Shown: positions 1 through 11,950, numbered from the stretch's first letter. The stretch: 44,434 nucleotides of DNA from Gonapodya prolifera JEL478 (GCA_001574975.1 KQ965862.1:52809-97242); one strand, 5' to 3'. Notes: generated from the sequence alone by a model not told the origin. Numbers and translations: made by a program.

Positions 1-542
1 GACATTTATGGGATTTGTAAGAAAGTAGAGGCGCCCGTCTCTGTGAATGTAAGTTGTCACTTTCCTTTGTGATTTCAATTATTCCTTTACACGCACCATC
101 CTTGAAGCTCTTGCGTCACAAATGTTTCGTCCTTCATACCTTCCTTTTCCGCAAACGCTGGGTCAGACAATCACTTTGCTTTATCCCGCCGCTTGGGCTT
201 GTCATATTCGAGGAAAATGATCAAGAAAGAATCGCAGCTGAAACATTCAAGGTCAACGGTACCTTGGACCTGAAAGAATTGACTCCCGTTCCACGTCAAA
301 AAAGCATGCAACCTCACATGTTCACATTCACGTTTGCGAACTCCGTTTGTGGCAAGCGACACACCAAAATCGTCCGATTCGATAACGCGGAGGTTGCTGC
401 GACGTGGAAAACTTTCTCTGCCAGTCCACCTCTGAGCAGAACCCCAACAAACGTTCAAGCAAAAGGAGAGCCTAACGACTCAGGCGAAAACCTTAACCCT
501 CCGCCTGCTGCTATTAAGAGATCTTCTGAAGCAGTACTATAA
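1..542 (+). CDS. 3' end of a gene with a PH-like domain (partial)
   Basis: Two exons are visible: 1-48, open in frame 1 and ending at a GTAAGT donor, and 108-542 after an AAG acceptor at 107. The junction keeps phase 0. The joined frame runs through a stretch of alternating beta-like segments (RKRWVRQSLCFIPPLGLVIF, then VNGTLDLKEL, then MFTFTF) and ends in a helix-like segment (NAEVAATWKTF). That pattern resembles a pleckstrin-homology fold, as found after DH or RhoGAP modules. A low-complexity tail leads to TAA at 540-542. The 5' part lies outside the window, so the full protein cannot be named. The PH assignment is from pattern only and is moderate; the coding frame and the intron are more secure than the function. 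Confidence 0.5.
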
Positions 543-768
543 TTTTAGAGGAGAGGAGGAGTCTCCTCACGGACAATGTGTGCCACCGTTTCTTCTTACC
601 GAAACGGCCGGTGCAACGCGAACATCACCGTTGCACGCTTAACTTAGATTGCTGTTGAATGAGACATATATATGGTAACATTTTGCATTCCGCATTCGGC
701 GGGCACTACTACAATTGGTAACATGAAAAGTTTTTGACAAGGCACTCGTCAGGTTTCGAGAATATGTC

Positions 769-2965
769 CTAGAAGCCTTTCACCTGAGCGCGATGAAAGA
801 ATTACATCAGTTGCCACATGGCGATCATAGCAATCGTCCAATAAAACAAACCTCCCAGCGCACGATTCTTCCATCCACGCCGACAGTGGAGAACGCGGAC
901 ACGTGGGCGCGATCATCTGAGAGTCGCACAATCTCACTGTGAGGGAGAAGGCGGGAGTAACAAGGTGTCCGAAGAAGACGGAGTGAACTTTGTGTCGCTG
1001 GACCTGCATCCCTCTCCTCCACCACTCACGTAATGGTATTTTGGTGCACCGATTGCAAATCCGTGTCCTCCTTCCCTTGTTGCGCCTTACTGTCCATCTG
1101 ACGGAAACGGTTCATGGCAAGCGAACCCGACGCGGCTGATGGTGCACGCTTGGTTTGTTGGTCGAGCTTATCGATGTACTCCCTGAACAGTAGAAGGAGC
1201 GTGGCATGTCGTTAAAGTGCGGGTTGGAATTTCAAATCTCAGAGTCATCACCACTGCCCCGGAAAGTCCATGCGGCTCTCGTCACAACTGGCTCGGTTAA
1301 AAGGCCCTTTATCTTTCCGTGCTATCCTGCGCTGTCGCGTCGCGGAGTTGCCGCCGTGCAACTTCCCTCGGCCAACACCCGACGTAACGAGTCTCACTCA
1401 AGCACTGTGCCAGGCCCGTTGTAGAACAACATCCTCCCCTCTCCACGCAACTCACCATCTCCCAGACCTCTTTGCCACCAACACCGGATAGCAATCGTGT
1501 CCCGCCGCCACAATCGCGTCCTCGTTCAACCACACCGACGATACGAGCGGCAGACCACCGTAGCGCACAGTTTCGACCTGCTTGGCGACCGGGTCTGCGA
1601 TAGAGACTGAGGATCCGTGCGCTTTGAAATTTGCGAGGGCGGGGTGAGGTGAGGAACGTTGGTTGAAACATGGGGAGTGCGGCTCACAGGTCCACACGAG
1701 GAGACCCCCGGAGGGTGAAAACGACACCGAGTGGGCCCATCCGAGAGCGCCCGTGTCGAATTCTGCGAGGAGAGCCGCGAAGGTGAGGCGGCCTTCGGCC
1801 CAGGGGGCGGCGGAGCCTCTATAAGAGGAGCAAGAAGTGTGAGCGGTGGAAGATTCCCGGGTGAAGTAATATGTAGGGGGCTCACTTGGAGTCGACTTCT
1901 TTGATGTAGGCGGCATACACGCGTACCTGGATGTGGTATGAGTCAGCCGACTGACGGTGGGGACAGAAAGCGGTATTGCACCAACGTACCGTCATGTCAG
2001 CCGACCCCGCGGCCAACAGCAAGTTGTTTGGGTGCCAGTCTATGGCCAGCACCGTGCTCTTAATCGGCTTCTTGATGTGCTTGCTGACCCACCACTTGTT
2101 CTCCTCCTCATAGTAGCACACCGAGACCGTCTTTGCCCCGCTGGCCACGGCGAACTTGTTCTCCGCGGGGGACCAGCGCACGCACGTCGCGGCGCGGTTG
2201 ATGCGGAGGAGCACAAGGTCCGGGTCCCATCGCCGCTTGGTCGCGTTCCAGTTCCAGACATAGGCGTTGCGGTCTTGCGAGCAGGTGACGAGGCGGTTGG
2301 TGGTGGGAGCCCAGTCGACCGATGTTACGAGTTGGCCGTGCTGGAAATGGGAGTGGTCAGTTAGGATGTCAGGTGGGTGTAAAATGGGGAGGGTGCGGGG
2401 AGCTCAGTGTTCCGTGATGAATATCCTCCGCACGAGGTCGCCCACCATCCCGTGACATGGTTTCTACACATCCAGAAAGCTGTTTCGGTAGTATTGTTCG
2501 GTGGTCGTTGTGGTGCCTTCCGCCCCAACATGAAATCCTGACTTCCAATCACTTCAAGGTGCAGGGTGTTCCAACAGCACTCGTCCAGATGAAATCAGTC
2601 CACTCCCCCGGCCAATCCTGCTATTTTCATTGCCTTATTTTCCAGTAGCCCGCTTCCACCTTCGCCATACTCGCCTCCTTCAATGTGTCCGAGAGAACCC
2701 AGCCATCAGGCCCCTTATCGTAGATGTGGACTTCATTGGAGTTTGGGACGATGGCAACTTCTGCAAGTACCATCAGAGGGCCACATGAGGGGAGGCAGTG
2801 TTGATAAATTCGATCGAAACGACAGCTCATGAGTCCACAATCACAATGAATTGCAGGTGAAGCTCAGCGCAGACGCCCACTTGTTCTGTCCTTGTTGTAG
2901 GCGTGTGCGGAAACGGGGACGTTCACGATTTGCTGGATGTTCGCGGGTGTCGCAGCAGAAGCCAT
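769..2965 (-). CDS. ARPC1: Arp2/3 complex subunit ARPC1 (p41-Arc, WD40)
   Basis: This is a WD40 beta-propeller subunit of the Arp2/3 complex, which nucleates branched actin. The model is complement(769-783, 852-936, 1030-1182, 1456-1621, 1688-1818, 1886-1926, 1990-2340, 2675-2760, 2881-2965), giving 370 codons plus TAG; animal ARPC1 is about 370 residues. All phases agree. Family landmarks run in order: [113 protein letters not shown] and the late QSVHQNTIT loop. Intron 2 (2341-2674) appears to start with GC (AAGGAG|GCGAGT), because only that donor joins LKE to [10 protein letters not shown] in frame. The final coding exon is only 15 nt. No lesions are seen, so the gene should be functional. 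Confidence 0.95.
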
Positions 2966-4494
2966 CGAGAGTTCTGCAGAGGTCGGCTCAACTTTCCATC
3001 ATTTTACCCGAGACTCACTTCAACAATTCATAACTCCCGGAGGTTTCGAGACATTTATCGGGGCCAAAAAGCTTCTCATGAAGAAAATCTTTTGCTTGTG
3101 ATGATACTTTATTTTTTTTCCCGCAGAACAGGTTCAAGGCAATCTTTATAATAGCAACTATTTCATGAAAAAGACTGACAAGATCCTGCGTGAACGGCTT
3201 CACAGTGTTCGGGCAAAGGCAAACCAGTGGTGGTGTTCAACAGTGGGTCGGCGAAAGGCCCTAGTTGCAACTGTTGGAGCACTCCGTCCGGAAGAAAACG
3301 ACATTTACTCGAAAAGCCTTGTCCCGCTCGGTGCGCAATTATTGAAATTGCATTCTTAAGCTTCGAGACGATGTCAAAATTGACAGACGTCTTCTTGAGA
3401 CTAAAATGCAATAATCTTGGCTCGACCTTTTGGAAAGACGCACGGACCACGAGAAAGACGGCAGACGGCAGATGCGACCGGGGAGGGCGGAAGGGCGAAC
3501 TCATTTTTCTGGCGAAGAGGTTGCCTGGAACGGACGAACGGGATGTTGTGGACAAGTATGTTTCCATCTTCGAGGCCTTCAGAGACACACATCGGCGGTG
3601 GGCTCGACAAAGTGGGAGCGGGTGAGGAGACCCGCCGATGCCGTTCCGGTCCTTGGTTCGCCCTTTTCTCTTTCTGCTGGACGGTGGTGGGCTCTTCTTC
3701 TGTCACAGAGGGAAAAGAGGAGGCAGGCAGGTAGCAGCTCCGCCCTTCCAGACACATCCACGGCAATCCACCTGGGTTACGCTTATTCATTTGAAATGAC
3801 TACGTGGGCGGGGGATGAAAAGTGAAAAAGACAGAAAGTCTCGTTTATCACTTTTCAACCCCCGGCCCCCAGAGTCATTTCAATATGGTCCCGCAGTCAA
3901 GTGACCGGTAATCCATGTGGTACGTGGATTGCCGAGGTCGAGATGTGTGAGATGCGTCTGGAACGCTGGTGGCCGCCGTGGAAATGTTATTTATGCAAAC
4001 GTGAAGTCCGGGGACCAGGCGGAAGGTTGCCCAAGTCGTCCGATTTTTGGAGCGTGGGTGTCGGGGGAGTGGGGACGCGACAGGAGCGATGGGGGGCGAT
4101 GGGGGAGCCTCGAAGAGGAGTTGCGTTGGTTGGCGGAGATTCGAAAATTTGCAACTTGCCGGCATGCTCAATGCAGGCCGAACTCCGCCCATCAATAAAC
4201 TCTACGATCGCGTTTTCGTGACCGTCTTTAGACCAAATGCTTCGAAATAAAGCTGCCGAAAATGTACCGCAAAAGTTGTCTCCACAGTAACTGATTTTAG
4301 ATTGCAGTCCCTCCCAATCAATAAAGCGACTGATTTCCCCTCGCAAACTGAAAGTACTCTCAGGGATCGTTATTTTCCGTGTCCGCTCAACAGATGACTT
4401 ATCAGGCTGAACTTCATCCGGATGAACTTCGTTTCACAAACACCCAGACAGATGTCGCGGCACTTAAACCTCCCCACGCAGCGTCGCCCACACG
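2966..4494. other. Intergenic region between ARPC1 and the P450, no recognisable gene
   Basis: This stretch separates two divergently transcribed genes and so must contain both promoters. Several overlapping open frames of 60-140 codons lie on both strands (for example minus 3163-3588 and 3987-4346, plus 3227-3625), but none shows a domain, a consistent set of splice signals, or similarity to a family I recognise. The mutual overlap on both strands looks like chance in GC-balanced DNA. A short lineage-specific gene cannot be excluded. Confidence 0.5.
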
Positions 4495-7024
4495 ATGACC
4501 GTCTCTCTTTCTGTGCTTGCTGCGGTCGCCGCGCTCGCGTACCTCGTGATCGAGCTGTATCGCAGAACTTTCATGGACTACGGCGATGACATTCCAGTGC
4601 GTCACTCCAGCTTGTTTTCTCGACACCCGCGCACGCTGACAGTTCAAGCGGACTTCCGTTGCAGGTTCGATTTAGTATTCCATTCGTCAACGCTCCTCGC
4701 GCAGACAAGATCCGGACCATGCATCAGGAGATCCTCAAGCAAATGAACGAGGGGCGAGGCGTGGTCGGGCGAGGCATCCTTCCTGTACGTATTGTGCACG
4801 TAATTTTATGTTCTAGCACTTCTAAAGCCGTTGTCGGGCCCTTTTTGTCCCCGTTTGTCCCCATTGCACATGCACTTGCACAGTGGAAACCATGGCGCTC
4901 AACCGTCGTCGTCGGCCATCCCGCAGTTCTGAGGGAGATTTTTGTTGGGAAGGACTGGGAGGCTTTTGACAGGCCCATATGGAACCAGGATCCCAGTATG
5001 ACGTACCATGCTGGGGGTATGCTGCTCATGCCCAATGGGAAGAATTGGAGGGAGATGAGGGAGGTCAGTAAAGCGCGAGCGCTGCGAGCACCGAGGCCTA
5101 AGCGCCGCTAGGCGCTGACCGAGGAGTCCGCCGGAGGCGAATACCTCGCGAAGCGTATGCCTCCGCTGTTCTTCGTCTGACCAAGGCCATCAACCTTGTT
5201 GTGCTTCGAATACTTAATACTCTGCTGACTCCGTTGTCCCTGTTCAGCTCCTCGGCAAGACCTTCTCCACAACCTCCATTCGGAGCTACGTTTCCATGTA
5301 CGTGTCCCAGTCCCACCACTCCCACCACTCTCTCCTTTCTCCATTTCTCATCCCCCCCTTACCGCTGACACTTGACATGGTGCGCACAGCCTTCGCGAAG
5401 AGCTCGACACACTCGTAACCCTGATGGAGAAGGAAAGCGCCGCCAAACCGGACGGGTTCGACGTGCAGGATTTCTACAACAGGTTCACGTTTGACACCAT
5501 CTCACGGTGCGTACTACCCGTACCCTCCACTCCATTTTTCGCATTCCCTTCACACTACTACCTTCTCACGTCTTCTCTTCTTTCCTTTCCGCGAATACAT
5601 CCACTTCCACACCCAGCCTATCATTCGGCGCTGCCCTCGGAGTCCAGCACGACCGCAAGTCTGGGCAACTCGCCGCGTGGGATAACCTCACCACCCTGTC
5701 GAGTCTTTGGGCGATTATGACGATGGTCTCGGCGGACTATTTGGTGCCGGGATTTGTCAAGAAGGAGTGAGGACAATGGTGGCCGCTTGTTAGGGGCAAA
5801 CGGGGTCACTCACACCTACACCTTGACACGCCACTCTCAAACAGGTTCTTCAAGAACTACAAGATCATCCGCGAAATTGTCACCTCGAACCTCGCCCGCG
5901 TCAGGAGCGGCAAGAAGACCGAGGCCAAGGTGTCCATCCTCGACGACATGATGAGCGGCAAGCTGCCCGAGTTTATCCAGAATGATGAGGAGGCGCTTAT
6001 CAAGCAGCTGGTGCGTCGAAATAATCCTATTCTGGTCTTACAGCTTGCGCTTATGTTGTGTTTCGGCCACTCTTAGGTCACCCTCCTTTTCGCTGGTCAC
6101 GGTAAGTTTTGCACCAGCTTTCTGTCTGGAGGCTCCCGAGGCTAACGAACATTTCTTGACCCTCGATCAAAAGACACGACCACTACGCTTCTCTCATTCT
6201 CCACGTATCACCTCGCGGTAAGTCACCACCCTCCCCATCGCTGTCTCACGCCATCTCACATGCTCACACCGCCCAGCGCAACCCCAAATGGCGCTCCCTC
6301 GTTCGCGCCGAAGTCACCTCCACATTCCCCGTCCCCGACGAGCCCCTCACGCTCGAAAAGCTCGAAACGCTCCCGCACCTCACGGCCGTTCTCAAGGAGA
6401 CTCTCCGCATGTACCCCTCGGCGCCCTTTGGCACCGGCAGGACCGTCACGAAGGACGTCCGAGTGGCGTTCCCGCACCATGATGGGAGTCAGAAGTTTGT
6501 GCAGTTCAGGAAGGGAGATAGTGTGTTGGTTAATGTGGTAAGTGGGGTCGTGGTATAAAGCTCACTACTCTCGAGTCCGTGAACCACTTCATCCCACCTT
6601 CCCCCCCCCTCCCCGCCCCCTAACCACACCAAACCCACCAGTACGTCGCTCAAAACACAGCCGAGTTCTGGAACAAGCCTGTCGACGTCTGGGACCCCTC
6701 GCGGTGGCTCGACGACGCCAACGGAGGAGCCGTCAGCCCGTACGCGTACGCACCGTTCGGCAACGGGGCGAGGAAGTGTATGGGAGAGCGGTGAGCATTG
6801 CTTTTTGGGGGGTTGTTTGGCCGGGGGCGACACGCACTTACTGTTTGTGGTTCTGCAGTCTGGCGCTGGGAGAAGGTCGGCTCACCCTGGCGACGATCCT
6901 GCGCAGGTTCGATATCGAGCCAGCGATTGACCCCAAGGATAAGTTTAAGCTCTTGCAGCATTTCACGGGGACGATCAAGGCGGCGAATGGGGTGGGAATC
7001 CGGCTGGTTCCGTTGAAGGTGTGA
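4495..7024 (+). CDS. Cytochrome P450 monooxygenase
   Basis: This is a heme-thiolate monooxygenase, probably ER-anchored. Exons are 4495-4596, 4665-4784, 4884-5063, 5248-5297, 5390-5506, 5617-5766, 5845-6010, 6077-6101, 6174-6217, 6277-6537, 6642-6790 and 6859-7024. The phase-consistent product is 509 residues, the normal P450 length. An N-terminal hydrophobic helix (LSVLAAVAALAYLVIELY) would anchor it. The I-helix oxygen-binding motif is AGHDTTTT, the K-helix ExxR is KETLR, the PERF-like motif is WDPSRW, and the heme loop FGNGARKCMG carries the axial Cys. All catalytic landmarks are present, so the gene looks intact. Substrate and CYP family cannot be read from the sequence. Intron 3 (5064-5247) holds a GC-rich repeat also found in another gene's intron at 35 kb. 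Confidence 0.95.
5092..5153 (+). repeat. GC-rich intronic repeat, copy A (in P450 intron 3)
   Basis: The segment reads gaggcct-AAG-gccg...gctgaccgag followed by gtccgccggaggcga. The same two blocks, in the same order and orientation, occur at 35044-35139 inside the intron of an unrelated coiled-coil gene. Both copies sit wholly within introns on the coding strand. The two copies share about 45 recognisable positions with indels between the blocks, so this looks like an old dispersed element rather than chance. Family and ends are undefined. Confidence 0.5.
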
Positions 7025-7184
7025 ACGTGTTTGTATCATAAATGTGATAGAGAATAGCTTCTGCAATGCATAAAGAGCATGAGTTTTCTCCATTTATCGG
7101 GTTGAACAATCCAACTTGTGAGGTGGCTCAAAAGGAGGGCATTTGGCATCCGCAGCACCCCACCCATTCCCAACAGAAATCGAA

Positions 7185-8633
7185 ATGGCAGCACCACCCG
7201 TGCCCTTCATGCCTCTCCCTTTCCCCTTTCCGGCTCCAATCCCAGCAGCTAAAGCGCCTCAAAGGACGGAAGGACCGTCGGATCCCCAGAAGACACTTTA
7301 CGTGCAGAACTTGAACGAGAAGGTCAAATTGGACGGTGCGTCCTCACGTCATGGGCATTTTCCTTTCAAACAAAACTGAATCTTCCCGACCAGCCCTCAA
7401 GCGCGACCTCCGCGCCGCGTTCTCGGTCCACGGAGAGGTGCTCCAAGTCTACTGCAAGAAGTCGGTCAAGATGCGCGGTCAGGCGTTTGTGGTGTTCAAG
7501 GAGCAGGAGGCTGCAGATAAATCCAAGGATGAGCTGCAGGATTTCCCGCTGCACGGGAAGCCGATGGTGAGTGGGGAGGATGGGATGGGATGGGATTGAT
7601 TGTGAGCGGGAATGGGTTCTCAGAGCTTGACGGACGTTTTACGGAGGCGTGATACGATATGGACATCCAGTTTTCGGTCAGAACATGGGTGCGTTTGGCG
7701 GAGTGGTGTTTGTCATCGGTTTCAAGTGGGGCGGTGGATAATCTCGCCAATTCCTTCCATCTTGCTGAATGGGGACCAATGAATGAAACCCAAGTCAAAC
7801 CAGTCTTAACCGTCCTCGGTCTACGTTGGGGAGGGATTCACCTCTCTGCCGCTGTGATTATGTCACACCAACTGCTGCACCGTTTCTTTTAGAACATCCA
7901 ATACGCCAAAATAAAGAGCGACGACACGGCGAAACTCGAAGGGACACTTGAGGAGAGCAAGAAGCTACGGGAAGCTCGGAAAGGTGAGCCTTGCCGCCAG
8001 ATAATGATCGTTTGGCATGCCTCTGGTCGTCAAGTGAAGTGCTACATACTAACCCTTTATCCTTTCGCATCGTCTAGCTGCGGAACCCAAACCCGAGCCT
8101 CCAAAGACGTCAAAACCGGCGGATCCTATGGATGTTGGCTCAGACGACGAGGACGCAGCATCATCCGCGAAGCGCAAGGCGCGAGATGCCACCCAACCCA
8201 AGGCCAAAAAGGTCAAAGCCTCCGCGCCCGCTGCACCCTCCGCTGCCAACCCGTTCCCGTTTGGATACTACCCTGGCTATTACCCGGGTGCCCCACCGCC
8301 AGGCATGCCTGCTCAGGAATTCGAGGTGCCAAACAGCACACTGTTCTTGCAGAATTTGCCCGCCGGAACAACGCAGGAGGCGCTGCAAAGTCTCTTTCAG
8401 CAGTATCCTGGGCTCAAGGAGGTTCGCATGGTGCCTGGGAAGAGTGATCTCGGTATGTTTAGAAGCGGACGGTGGTTACTAGTTTGTACCAATTGTTGAT
8501 CATACACCTTCACTTTATTCCAGCTTTCGTGGAGTACACCGACGAATCCCAGGCTGCGGTCGCGAAGAACGCTTTGAATGGGTTCAAGATGGCGCCAGAG
8601 AAGGAGATCAGGGTCACATTTGCAAAGCGATGA
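7185..8633 (+). CDS. U1A/U2B''-type snRNP protein (two RRMs)
   Basis: This is a spliceosomal snRNP RNA-binding protein of the U1A/U2B''/SNF family, expected to bind U1 and/or U2 snRNA loops in the nucleus. Exons are 7185-7335, 7394-7566, 7893-7983, 8078-8452 and 8524-8633; the product is 299 residues. RRM1 shows RNP2 LYVQNLNEKVK and RNP1 KMRGQAFVVFKE, followed by the family-typical KPMNIQYAKIKSD. A charged, lysine-rich linker leads into a Pro/Gly/Tyr-rich stretch (YYPGYYPGAPPPGMP). RRM2 shows LFLQNLPAGTTQEAL and AFVEYTDE and ends KEIRVTFAKR, matching the U1A C-terminal RRM. The ATG at 7185 sits in a good context (aaatcgaaATGG); the upstream in-frame stretch has only a TTG. Intron 2 is unusually long here at 326 nt. 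Sequence alone does not separate a U1A from a U2B'' role. Confidence 0.93.
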
Positions 8634-9821
8634 AGACGGAGCATTCTACAGTAGTGGACCAAGGGAGAGGATCTTTCATACATCTGTACATAATTTCTCG
8701 AATGATGGCGATAATACCTGTGCATTCAAAGGAATTTCTGTTTTGCCATCTTTCGGTGTAATGCTTTGGCAACGAGTGCTGTCCATAAAACTGTGACAAC
8801 ATCATCGACGTGACGAGGAAATGCTATTTTCGAATGACGACTTGACAATTGCATCACGTCACAGATATCACATTCTCCAAGTAGCTTGCAAAAATAGAGC
8901 TTGTCAACATCACTTCACAAGTCCGTATAAAAGTCCATCGATCCGGCCCCTTCTTTAACGTCGTCCCGACCAGTATCGAATTCAGCTACAAACTCGAAGG
9001 TCAAGGGTCACAACGGTCATACGCAAACCAGTCATCGAGCACTAGTGAATGGGAAACAATGAGCCACTGTAATGGTGGCCGGTGCAATTTACTGGTAAAC
9101 CCACCTCCGAAAACGGTCCAAAGGTCACCAGCAGAAGTGTCGCATTTGCCTTCACCACCAACTGATAAAGAGCTCGTCAATCAGACAATCCAAACGATTC
9201 AATATCGAAGTACGAATTGCAAAAAGGAGGAGTGGGTGTTTGGGACCTAAGGTGAAAATGGTGGGGAAACGAAAGTGGAAAGGTCAAAAGAAGGAAAAAA
9301 GACCGGGGTAGCAGGGGGGGAGGGAAGGACGAAGGAAAGAAAACTCGAGTGGAATCGTCGACACGAAACGAAAGGGGGGACTCGCTGAGGCAGATGAACC
9401 GAATGCTGATGCAGAGAGAGGCGAAGGAGTGAGCGATGCTCAAGGGAGTTCCAAGCGACGTGAGCAATGTTTTCTCCATTGAAAGCTCCCCAGAGTTCCG
9501 AATTTCCAATTGAATTCGCAGAGAAAATGGCACAGAAAAGCTACGTTGATGAGGTGAACAATAACTGCCTCCGCCACAACCTACACCCGCCAAGATGGCC
9601 GTTGAATGATGTTGAAGAAAAGTAAGATGTGGATGGATCTGTTCTCAACTATGTTGCTCACGTGCGATTCTATTTGGAGATTTCACCGGTTCTGGAAAAC
9701 TTGAGGCTGACGCATTTGATGATGCTGCAAAGGAGATTTTGAAGGAGCTGATGGCATGGAACAATGGGAGCCAAAGTCCCTTGACAAATAAACTTCCTGG
9801 GAAGGTGGACCCCAATGTTGC
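8634..9821. other. Intergenic region with purine-rich tract, no recognisable gene
   Basis: The region follows the snRNP stop codon and runs to the LTR at 9822. It contains a strongly purine-biased plus-strand stretch at about 9235-9440. The long minus-strand frame across it (9177-9593) is Ser/Pro/Phe-rich low-complexity translation of that tract and is unlikely to be a protein. No tRNA-like cloverleaf or domain was seen. Confidence 0.5.
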
Positions 9822-9983
9822 TGTAGTGGTCCGGTACGGACAGGGACGGTCCGGGGGGTAGCTCGTGTCCCCTAAGGTGTAATCGTATGGGCTTAGCCCG
9901 GGAAATAATACAAATGTAGTCTAAGCGCCTAAACCTATATAGCCATGGGGCCTACACGACGTGGTTCGTACCATTCTACCACA
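9822..9983 (-). repeat. Probable 3' LTR of the Ty3/gypsy remnant
   Basis: The 162-bp segment begins TGTAGTGG and ends CTACCACA (TG...CA boundaries). On the interior side it abuts a minus-strand polypurine run (GGGGGGAG), which is what is expected at the polypurine tract/3' LTR junction of an element read on the minus strand. A TATA-like ctatata lies inside. No second copy is found in the window because the element is 5' truncated, so the boundaries rest on these signals only. Confidence 0.5.
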
Positions 9984-10741
9984 CTCCCCCCGGTCATTGG
10001 GAAAGCGAGACCCGGTCGGGCGACTGCAGGTGCAGGGCTTGCGGAAGGGTAATTTGTCATACAAATGGAGCCGTAACGGGGCAAGGCAAAAGAAGGGAGA
10101 AAATGAAGAGGAAGGGGTGGAGGAGGTGGCCGAAGCTCCACTTTGGTCCGGTAAAATGACCGCAGCCACGACTGTTGAAATCGTAGCCGGCAGCGCACTA
10201 GCCAGTATGATTGTAGAGGTTGAAGACAAAAGAAAAAGATAAAATCTACGCCTAAGAACTAAGTGGCTATGTCGTGTTTATCTCAATCCTAAGTGTTCTA
10301 CGGATGTGCGGCAGAATAATTCAACAACGACTTCCTTGTGGCTTCGGTCCGCGCCACAGCGGTCGTCGCAAGCGATCGTCGTGACTCGGAGACACTCCCG
10401 TTCCATTCGTGGCTCTGTAACTTGATGGGGATAATAAACGAAAGAAGGTTTGGGGATCTCAGGGTGTGTTAAGAATTGTTGGGGAGAGCGAGTCTCGCTC
10501 CGGTCATGCAGCAAAGATAGGAGAGAGCGGGCCGCCCACTTCTAGCTTAGAGTTGTGCGGCAACGTCCGCGGGTAGATATTGCTTGACAATTTCGGGCGA
10601 CATGTACCAGGAATAATCGGGTATAATGTCGGTGTTGGTGTCCGGGGTGATGTTCGCGCGTGCCTCCTGCACAGCGTCCCATAGTGCCTTAAGGCGTCGC
10701 CTCATCGCGTTACGCCGTTTCGCACGGGTAAGGGCCTGGCC

Positions 10742-11905
10742 TCACGGTCCTGGGTGGTTGATCTCGTAGCGGTCCAGCATGTCCTCTGCTCCTTGGAGGA
10801 GGCCCTCGGGTTGCCATTCCGGTTCCTCGTAACCTCGGTACTTGACTTGGTATTCAACCAAGTTTCCGGCAATGCGTTTGTCCAGTATCTTCTCAACCGT
10901 GTATGCTGGTTCGAAGTCAGGTCCAAGCTCACCCTGTGTGATGTCCTTCTGGGCGATCCGGGGGTTGACGGGTCCCAGGAAGTCCTGTGTCGAGTGTGGT
11001 GGAGGTATTCCTCCATCCAGGTCTGGAACGTAGTGGTTCACCCACGGGTGGAAGCGTCGTAGACGGCTGATATGCGTTGTAATCTCATGCTCAGTGCTAA
11101 TGTGGCGGACGGAGTAGAGGTTTTCCAACGGGATGGCCCGATGCAGTAAGGTCCGATCCATCTTGAGACAAGTCCCGTACTCTCTCCTTTTCGATGTGCC
11201 TCTTCGTAATACACCATTACAAGGTGTCCAACCTCAAGTGGTGGTGCGCTAGCGATCTCATCATAGACGGCCTGACGGTTCTTGCAGGACTACCGCAGGT
11301 GTTCTCAGAGCCGTGTATATGCGGCGGTCAGTTGTGCCATGGCGTGTGCGATGTTGGAGCTCCGCATGCGGGCAGGGAAAGTGGCTCCTCGGAAGAGTAG
11401 GTCTGCTGGTAGTCGTGCGTCACGGAGATGGTTGAGGTAAAAGGGCGTGTCTTGCAAGCCACGGTGCACCGTGGTGTGGTAAGCGAACAATATGGGTTTG
11501 AGGACGATGTCCCAACTGCTGTGCGATGCATTGATGTACGCCAATATGGCGTCCTTGATGTAACGGTGCGCTCTTTCCACGAATGGGTTGGATTGGGGGT
11601 GGTACGCCAGGGTAAAGGTGTGGAAGAATCCACACATCCTCGCGAGGTGCTGCAAGATCTGGGCTACAAACTCAGAGCCATTGTCTAAGTGCAGGTGTAG
11701 GAAAACACCGTGTTGACATATCCAATGTCGGAACAGTGCATCAGCCACGACGTCGGCGGATTTGGAACGGATAGGGACAGCCTCAGGCCATTGCGTGCCA
11801 TGGTCAATCATTGTGAGGATGAGCATGTTCTTTTGCTTGGTTGCTGGGAAGGGTCCCAAGAGGTTGATAGAGACATCGTCACCAGGTTGGGTGTCCTCGG
11901 TGTTG
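10742..11905 (-). pseudogene. Ty3/gypsy integrase-chromodomain remnant
   Basis: The integrase catalytic core is readable: first Asp in MIDHGTQWPEA, second in LDNGSEF, and Glu in NPFVERAHRYIKD, with exactly 35 residues between the second Asp and the Glu (DD35E). The zinc-binding HHCC region is missing. In-frame TGA (11305-11307) and TAG (11290-11292) follow AAYTRL. A frameshift near 11160 separates the integrase tail (GHLVMVYYEEAH) from the chromodomain frame, which shows EKILDKRIAGNLVEYQVKYR, then GYEEPEWQPE, and ends at 10742. The chromodomain normally targets insertion to marked chromatin; here it is relic sequence. Confidence 0.8.
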
Positions 11906-11950
11906 AAGGCTTGGAGGTGGCCGGCGTGTGTCGGTTTCTCACCGCCCTAA

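Larger units (their letters stand above)
9822..11950 (-). mobile_element. 5'-truncated Ty3/gypsy chromodomain retrotransposon remnant
   Basis: From right to left on the minus strand the order is a partial integrase core (about 11905-11305), a chromodomain (10742-11161), about 750 bp of 3' noncoding sequence, a polypurine tract and the LTR at 9822-9983. Reverse transcriptase, RNase H, protease and Gag are absent, and there is no 5' LTR. This order (integrase then chromodomain at the Pol C-terminus) is characteristic of chromoviruses of the Ty3/gypsy group. The coding remnant has in-frame stops and a frameshift, so the copy is dead. The right edge is approximate, placed where integrase similarity stops after an in-frame TAG near 11950. 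Confidence 0.75.

Noticed and set aside
1957-2364. 135-codon plus-strand open frame
   Set aside because: It lies antisense to the highly conserved ARPC1 exon 3, is Val/Arg/Gly-rich and has no domain; it is a shadow of the real gene.
3163-4346. Small gene(s) in the ARPC1-P450 spacer
   Set aside because: Frames overlap on both strands, none has recognisable similarity or consistent introns, and no start or stop context stands out.
9177-9593. 138-codon minus-strand open frame
   Set aside because: It is translation of a purine-rich tract into Ser/Pro/Phe low-complexity sequence, with no splice context or family.
10702-11016. Open frame overlapping the chromodomain
   Set aside because: It is the alternate frame of the chromodomain region; the frame with EYQVKYRGYEEPEW is the real one.
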